From positions 1 to 26,167 of the forward strand of contig CAAGSD010000039.1 in assembly GCA_900772845.1 (NCBI GenBank): a DNA stretch of 26,167 nt, given 5' to 3'. A model generated the notes under the pieces. The model had not been told where the DNA came from. It was given only the letters and a program-made list of their open reading frames with translations, and made no database searches. Made by a program: the position numbers and the translations under genes. Source of the DNA: Lachnospiraceae bacterium (GTDB taxonomy: Bacteria; Bacillota; Clostridia; Lachnospirales; Lachnospiraceae). Position 1 is the stretch's first letter. The number at the start of each line of letters is the position of its first letter. Below are positions 22,751 through 26,167 of this stretch, one piece after another.

Positions 22751-22779
22751 AGTATAGCATATTCCACTTTTTTGGGAAA
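22751..22779 (-). promoter_or_regulatory. Extended -10 promoter upstream of the deacetylase gene
   Basis: On the minus strand TGCTATACT gives an extended -10 (hexamer 22751-22756), with a poor -35 TTTCCC 17 bases further up. The leader of about 60 bases includes a seven-base-pair stem near 22720-22742. This promoter could drive the whole deacetylase-to-rseP block, since I see no terminator inside it. Confidence 0.55.
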
Positions 22780-22799
22780 GAGATTTATGCAAAACTTTA

Positions 22800-22834
22800 A
22801 AAGCCGCATGAGATATTGCTATCTCTGCGGCTTT
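22800..22834 (-). terminator. Terminator of the KTSC-protein gene
   Basis: AAAGCCGC pairs with GCGGCTTT and an inner GAGATA with TATCTC, giving a 14-15 base-pair stem with a short loop. On the minus strand it runs into TTTTAAAGTTTT. It lies between the KTSC gene and the deacetylase promoter. Confidence 0.75.
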
Positions 22835-22902
22835 CTGATCCCAATTTTATGTTTCTATTAATTGCATTCCCCTTTATCCGTATTCCCCGTATGCCAAACT
22901 CC

Positions 22903-23127
22903 TTATTCTTTATCTTGCATTCTGCGCTCCGGATAACATCCCATAATAAAGTTATGGAAGAACAATTCCGGGAAATGATGCTGTCGAAACTGATACCAGA
23001 CTTCTTCCGGCACATTTTCAAATCTCCAGATCTGCCCATCTCTTGTGAATTCTATCTCCAGCAATTGTAATTGTGGGTCATATCCTGCGGACGTAAACAT
23101 ACGTCCCACGCATCTCTTTCTCTCCAT
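22903..23127 (-). CDS. KTSC-domain protein
   Basis: This 74-residue protein is almost entirely a KTSC domain: 'SAGYDPQLQLLEIEFTRDGQIWRFENVPEEVWYQF' followed by the FHNFIMGCYPERR end, resembling 'YFN..I.G.YPYR' in the family. KTSC proteins are small, widespread and biochemically undefined; some are fused to lysyl-tRNA synthetase-like or nucleic-acid-binding modules. The frame stays open 15 codons upstream. The ATG at 23127 is preferred because the upstream part adds nothing family-like, but neither start has a strong ribosome binding site. It has its own terminator. Confidence 0.75.
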   Translation of the reverse strand: MERKRCVGRMFTSAGYDPQLQLLEIEFTRDGQIWRFENVPEEVWYQFRQHHFPELFFHNFIMGCYPERRMQDKE

Positions 23128-23464
23128 AGGTGTCTTCTCTTTCCTGCATTTGTCATCCCTGGCATGTAGCATGCCCTTTAGCTGTAAGGCGTTCAGCTAT
23201 ATCTCTTTCTGAAAGATTTCCCCTTATTACTTTCATGTGAAGATTTCTTGTCCCACCCACTGTGACATTTGCAATTTATTTTTTCTTTTTTTCGCCTCTC
23301 CCTTACGCAGATCCAGCATACTTTTGAATACTTTTCGTATCCACCCCCAAACAATCCTGCTGACCGCTGTCTGTCAGTCAGATCGACGCAATATTTAGTT
23401 GTCATTTAAGTGTAGCATGTGGTTAAAAGTTACATTGGGTTACTAATTGTTTTTTGTTGAATGA
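23128..23464. other. 337-base interval without a convincing gene
   Basis: Two short minus-strand frames lie here. One of 70 codons (23193-23405) has no ribosome binding site and resembles no family I know. Another encodes a peptide containing 'MKVIRGNLSERDIAERLTAKGH', ending close upstream of the KTSC gene; it may be a small gene or a remnant. A possible extended -10, TGCTACACT on the minus strand (hexamer 23409-23414), could start a leader of about 270 bases towards the KTSC gene. Nothing else stands out. Confidence 0.4.
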
Positions 23465-23977
23465 TTAATATGTAAATTTGAAGGCGCCGGTGTCATTCTC
23501 GAACTCTTCATAGACATCTACGTTTGCGTAGTGTGTGCACAGGACACGGTAGGTTTTACCTTTGACGGCTTCTTCGTAAGTTATAGAGCACGAATAAACA
23601 CTGTCATTTTGGTTTTCGCCCCCATTTGAAATAAGCATTGTTTTCCAACCATACCACATCTTTTGCTGCACTTTAATGTCTTTTACTCCAACAACAGAAG
23701 CTGTCCCTAAGCATGCCGTTGAAAAATCCATCACTAAACCTTCTGCTTTAAAAGCCATCGTGATATCACAATCATACATTGTTGTTATTGGCTTTATAGC
23801 ATTAGTGTCAACATATTGTTCATGTGAATACATACTTATAGCTGTTTCCGCTACAGAAGTAGTTTCCAACGAATATATTTCTTCCGCTCGTACTCCTTGC
23901 TTCGGAATGCTTGTTGCTAACAATAATGTTACAACAAATACTATTATTTTCTTTCGCATCTCCTTTTTCACGTACAT
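23465..23977 (-). CDS. Secreted protein of unknown function
   Basis: This is a 170-residue product with a clear signal peptide: basic MYVKKEMRKK, a hydrophobic core IIVFVVTLLLATSI, and probable cleavage after 'GVRA' before EEIYS. The mature part of about 140 residues has repeated aromatic and polar beta-strand-like stretches ('QQKMWYGWKTMLIS', 'TYRVLCTHYANVDVYEEFEND'), suggesting a small beta-sandwich. There are four Cys. I do not recognise the family. I chose the ATG with AAAGGA close upstream. The frame extends another 20 codons to 24037, which would bury the signal peptide. It lies downstream of a sigma/anti-sigma pair, behind that operon's terminator, and is preceded by three 11-bp direct repeats, so it is separately controlled. 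Confidence 0.75.
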   Translation of the reverse strand: MYVKKEMRKKIIVFVVTLLLATSIPKQGVRAEEIYSLETTSVAETAISMYSHEQYVDTNAIKPITTMYDCDITMAFKAEGLVMDFSTACLGTASVVGVKDIKVQQKMWYGWKTMLISNGGENQNDSVYSCSITYEEAVKGKTYRVLCTHYANVDVYEEFENDTGAFKFTY

Positions 23978-24075
23978 TTCCTTTCTATTTCTTTTCCTGC
24001 TACACTTACGAGGCTTTAACCCCTCTATATACTTCATGGTAGATGTAGCCTAAATCTTACAATTTTATTTAAAAA

Positions 24076-24109
24076 TTTGAATAAAATTTGAATAAAAAGT
24101 TGAATAAAA
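24076..24109. promoter_or_regulatory. Three 11-bp direct repeats upstream of the secreted protein gene
   Basis: Plus-strand units TTTGAATAAAA (24076-24086), TTTGAATAAAA (24087-24097) and GTTGAATAAAA (24099-24109) repeat with a period of 11 then 12 bases. They lie 100-130 bases upstream of the secreted protein start. Helically phased direct repeats are typical of transcription-factor operators. Confidence 0.55.
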
Positions 24110-24123
24110 GTTATATTTCCACT

Positions 24124-24152
24124 AAAAAAAGCCGAAATTTTCTCGGCTTTTT
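24124..24152. terminator. Bidirectional terminator after the anti-sigma gene
   Basis: AAAAAGCCGA pairs with TCGGCTTTTT over ten base pairs with a seven-base loop. On the minus strand it is followed by further T residues. It lies ten bases after the anti-sigma gene stop. Confidence 0.85.
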
Positions 24153-24161
24153 AAGTATTTT

Positions 24162-25103
24162 CTATTCTGTTCTGTCACTCTTCATGATAGCTGCTCCGCA
24201 TTCCATTGCTATCTCCTTTACAAGTTTTTCATCTTCTGTTCCAACAGTTGCATACTTCACATTCCTATAATAAAAATAAACAATATAGTTGATCTTTCCG
24301 TCTTGCTCTTCCTTTTCAAAAGCCTCATACTTTATTCCGTCTTTTTCAAATTCTTCTGAAAAAATATATTCAGGATAGCCATCTCGTATTCTCAATATTT
24401 CTTGCGGATACATTATTATTTCAAAATGCACATTATTTTTATCCTCTTGTAAAAATATATACATAACCGTCGAATTTTCTCGTTGCACTATTTTAATCAT
24501 ATTCAATTGGTAATGTTGTGTTGTCGGAAGTTCCGTTAATATCTTAGCATACTCACGATAATCCTTCGGAACATCATCTAACGAATAATAATTCTCTGAT
24601 TCATTACTTCCTGCCGGTGACGTTATCATCGTCGTTCCTTCTTCATTCTTATCCATCCACCAGAAGAATCCGCCATGTTTCTCAGCATTTGCAACTACCT
24701 GCCAGGAGCCGCCCACCAGGACGACAATCAATACCGCTGCAGCTGCCACTGCACCGGCCTTGTGCCTGCGGAAAAATCCAAATACTTTATGCTCTTTTGC
24801 TTTCTTTTCCGGCTCATTCTCTTTTTCAGAAGACTTTTCAATGTTTTCCTCTTCCTCAGCCGTTGCAAGGATTTGTTCATCTTCCTCCCGCTCTTCACAA
24901 TATTTCCAGAAATCACTCAGTGCTTCTTCCACAGGGAATTCCTCATTAATTCCATCATCCCGATCCGCTTTCAGACTATCCAGTAAGTTCATAAGATTCT
25001 GTACTTCATCTGCATCAAATTCCTCATCTGATGCTTCCATCAAATACCAGTCTAATCTTTTTTTAAGTTCCTGAATCAGGCTTTCATTATCCTGCTTCTT
25101 CAT
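24162..25103 (-). CDS. Membrane-spanning anti-sigma factor-like protein
   Basis: This is a 313-residue protein with an acidic cytoplasmic N-terminal region (1-105, very rich in Glu), one membrane helix at about 115-135 (AGAVAAAAVLIVVLVGG) and an extracytoplasmic domain. The latter ends in a stretch resembling DUF4367 ('YPEYIFSEEFEKDGIKYEAFEK' through 'IVYFYYRNVKYATVG'). Such proteins commonly follow ECF-type sigma genes in Lachnospiraceae and hold the sigma factor at the membrane until a signal arrives. The start overlaps the sigma gene stop by four bases, which argues for coupled expression at a fixed ratio. No zinc-binding anti-sigma motif is visible. Confidence 0.75.
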   Translation of the reverse strand: MKKQDNESLIQELKKRLDWYLMEASDEEFDADEVQNLMNLLDSLKADRDDGINEEFPVEEALSDFWKYCEEREEDEQILATAEEEENIEKSSEKENEPEKKAKEHKVFGFFRRHKAGAVAAAAVLIVVLVGGSWQVVANAEKHGGFFWWMDKNEEGTTMITSPAGSNESENYYSLDDVPKDYREYAKILTELPTTQHYQLNMIKIVQRENSTVMYIFLQEDKNNVHFEIIMYPQEILRIRDGYPEYIFSEEFEKDGIKYEAFEKEEQDGKINYIVYFYYRNVKYATVGTEDEKLVKEIAMECGAAIMKSDRTE

Positions 25104-25729
25104 TTTTGTTCCTTTCCCTTCTGTTCCATATCGCCGTTTTCTTCATCCCTCTTTATAATATGTGGCGAATTTTTGTCGATTCTTACAAATTTCTTTTGCT
25201 TTTTGTCGAAAGTAACTCCCTCAGATGAATCCTCCGACATGATTTCGGCTATCTTATCTCTCAATCTGCTGATGCGAACGCTCATATTGTTTTCGGATAT
25301 CTTTTCTATTTTTGCCATCTTGCTGATGGAGCATCCATAGACGAAATATCTGATAAACCTTCGTTTCTCTTCTTCCGTCAGATTTTTCAATATTACAATA
25401 TCCAACTCCACTTTTCCATATCCGTCTTCTATAACCGTATATTCGTCCGGCTCCAATTCCACTTCACATTCCAGCTTCTTCAACGTTTTATTCATTTCTT
25501 TAATTTTGTTCTTTGCTATATTGATCAGGAAACCCGTTGGATTGGATAACCCACGAACTGTATCCCATTTCTTATAAGCTACAAGGAAGGTCTCCTGCAT
25601 CACATCCCGAGCCATCTCTCTATCCGGTACCCTACAGCGGATAAATTTATATATCTCCGGTTTATTCTTGCGGTACAGCTCATCAAATTCTTGATGATCC
25701 GCTGTTTTGTCTTCTTTTTGTATGTGCAT
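25100..25729 (-). CDS. ECF-type RNA polymerase sigma factor
   Basis: This is a 209-residue sigma-70-family protein. Region 2 lies at about 15-75, with 'FDELYRKNKPEIYKFIRCRVPDREMARDVMQETFLVAYKKWD' as the core-binding and -10 recognition part. Region 4 lies at about 118-165, with a helix-turn-helix at 'YGCSISKMAKIEKISENNMSVRISRLRDKI'. A charged tail of about 45 residues is unusual for the class. I chose the ATG at 25729 because GGAG lies nine bases upstream; another ATG five codons earlier lacks one. It overlaps the membrane anti-sigma gene. Its target promoters are not identifiable from this window. Confidence 0.85.
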   Translation of the reverse strand: MHIQKEDKTADHQEFDELYRKNKPEIYKFIRCRVPDREMARDVMQETFLVAYKKWDTVRGLSNPTGFLINIAKNKIKEMNKTLKKLECEVELEPDEYTVIEDGYGKVELDIVILKNLTEEEKRRFIRYFVYGCSISKMAKIEKISENNMSVRISRLRDKIAEIMSEDSSEGVTFDKKQKKFVRIDKNSPHIIKRDEENGDMEQKGKEQK

Positions 25730-25930
25730 CTGCCATTTCTCCATTCGGAAAGTTTTATCTTTCTAATAATACATTGTTCATTTAATTTACCATTTATTGC
25801 CATACTAAATATAGATGGTTTTACGATATGGAAAAAATTTGTTTTTCATACCTTTATATTTTACTTTTCGTGGATTCCCTGTCAATTTTTTCTCATCGAC
25901 AAATACTAATAAAATTAGCGTTTTTTACTG

Positions 25931-25959
25931 TTGACAAACCATGTTTCATTTGTTAGAAT
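25931..25959 (+). promoter_or_regulatory. Promoter of the tRNA-Thr gene
   Basis: TTGACA (25931-25936), a 17-base spacer and TAGAAT (25954-25959) lie 33 bases upstream of the tRNA. The match is five of six for the -10 and perfect for the -35. The AT-rich interval of about 200 bases between the sigma gene and this promoter shows no other gene. Confidence 0.8.
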
Positions 25960-25992
25960 GTAACACGGTGATTGCGAAAGCAGTCATGTGAT

Positions 25993-26065
25993 GCTGCTGT
26001 GGCTCAGTCGGTAGAGCGTCGCATTGGTAGTGCGGAGGTCACGGGTCCGATTCCCGTCAGCAGCT
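25993..26065 (+). tRNA. tRNA-Thr (anticodon GGT)
   Basis: The full cloverleaf folds by eye: acceptor GCTGCTG/CAGCAGC, D-arm GCTC/GAGC with loop AGTCGGTA, anticodon stem TCGCA/TGCGG with loop TTGGTAG (anticodon GGT at 26026-26028), variable AGGTC, and T-stem ACGGG/CCCGT. The discriminator base is T and CCA is not encoded. The T-loop reads TCCGATT, with C in place of the nearly invariant T at position 55. It has its own promoter. Confidence 0.95.
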
Positions 26066-26076
26066 CTCAAATCACC

Positions 26077-26149
26077 ACCACCCGTCTAACGGGTGGTTTG
26101 CTCTGAGGCTATAAGCCTCTGTTACCGGCCAGCGCCTAAAGACGCTGGC
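26077..26149 (+). repeat. Three consecutive hairpins after the tRNA
   Basis: Stem 1 is ACCACCCGT/ACGGGTGGT with a CTA loop (26077-26097). Stem 2 is GAGGCT/AGCCTC with an ATA loop (26105-26119). Stem 3 is GCCAGCG/CGCTGGC with an eight-base loop (26128-26149). Only TTTG follows the first stem. The first may act as tRNA terminator; the triplet as a whole looks like a structured repeat that may continue past the window. Confidence 0.7.
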
Positions 26150-26167
26150 TTTCACTTTGTTCAAGCC

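Noticed and set aside
22685..22792. N-terminal extension of the polysaccharide deacetylase
   Set aside because: The extra codons overlap an extended -10 promoter and would precede the transcription start, so the later ATG is preferred.
23193..23405. 70-codon minus-strand frame between the secreted protein and KTSC genes
   Set aside because: It has no ribosome binding site, no family resemblance, and a candidate promoter whose start would fall at or after its ATG.

Overview
The window looks like chromosomal DNA from an anaerobic, spore-forming Firmicute of class Clostridia, most likely family Lachnospiraceae. Three things support this: an alpha/beta-type small acid-soluble spore protein behind a sigma-G-like promoter, a TM1266-type protein linked to [FeFe]-hydrogenase systems, and clostridial gene order (tig-clpP-clpX, ysxC; pyrH-frr-uppS-cdsA-dxr-rseP). 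Genus was not determined. Nearly all protein genes lie on the minus strand; the exceptions are the spore protein gene and a tRNA-Thr gene at the right edge.

Layout, left to right. 1-2005: a minus-strand operon of a TraX-like membrane protein, a NatA-like ABC ATPase and the start of a NatB-like permease cut by the window edge. 2146-2844: an orphan OmpR-type response regulator whose receiver domain has lost the acidic pair and the switch lysine. 3085-5742: ysxC, an AI-2E-family membrane protein and truA. 5837-9223: the protein quality-control block clpX, clpP and tig, with recognisable promoters and terminators. No lon gene lies between clpX and ysxC. 9329-12160: a lipoprotein solute-binding protein, a fused permease-ATPase and a TM1266-type ACT-like regulator in one apparent operon. 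12161-13198: an island of repeats around the spore protein gene, with a MITE-like element of about 200 bp, an 87-bp element present twice, and a long hairpin. 13199-13852: a small transaldolase/fructose-6-phosphate aldolase. 14003-15484: a soluble Hanks-type kinase with Arg in place of the beta-3 Lys, paired with a protein that looks like a decayed PP2C phosphatase.

15643-22684: a long co-directional block reading polysaccharide deacetylase, bactofilin, pyrH, frr, uppS, cdsA, dxr, rseP. It combines envelope remodelling, a cytoskeletal scaffold, UMP synthesis, ribosome recycling, undecaprenyl and isoprenoid precursor synthesis, phospholipid precursor synthesis and site-2 proteolysis. It ends at a strong terminator. 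The usual rpsB-tsf partners upstream of pyrH are not present. 22903-25729: a KTSC-domain protein, a small secreted protein preceded by three 11-bp direct repeats, and an overlapping sigma-factor/anti-sigma gene pair. 25931-26149: tRNA-Thr(GGT) with its own promoter, followed by three back-to-back hairpins.

The least ordinary items are the degenerate kinase/phosphatase pair, the decayed response regulator with a palindrome on its own promoter, the ABC transporter joined to a hydrogenase-associated regulator, the structured repeats, and the C55 T-loop of the tRNA. All family assignments come from reading motifs by eye; no database search was run.
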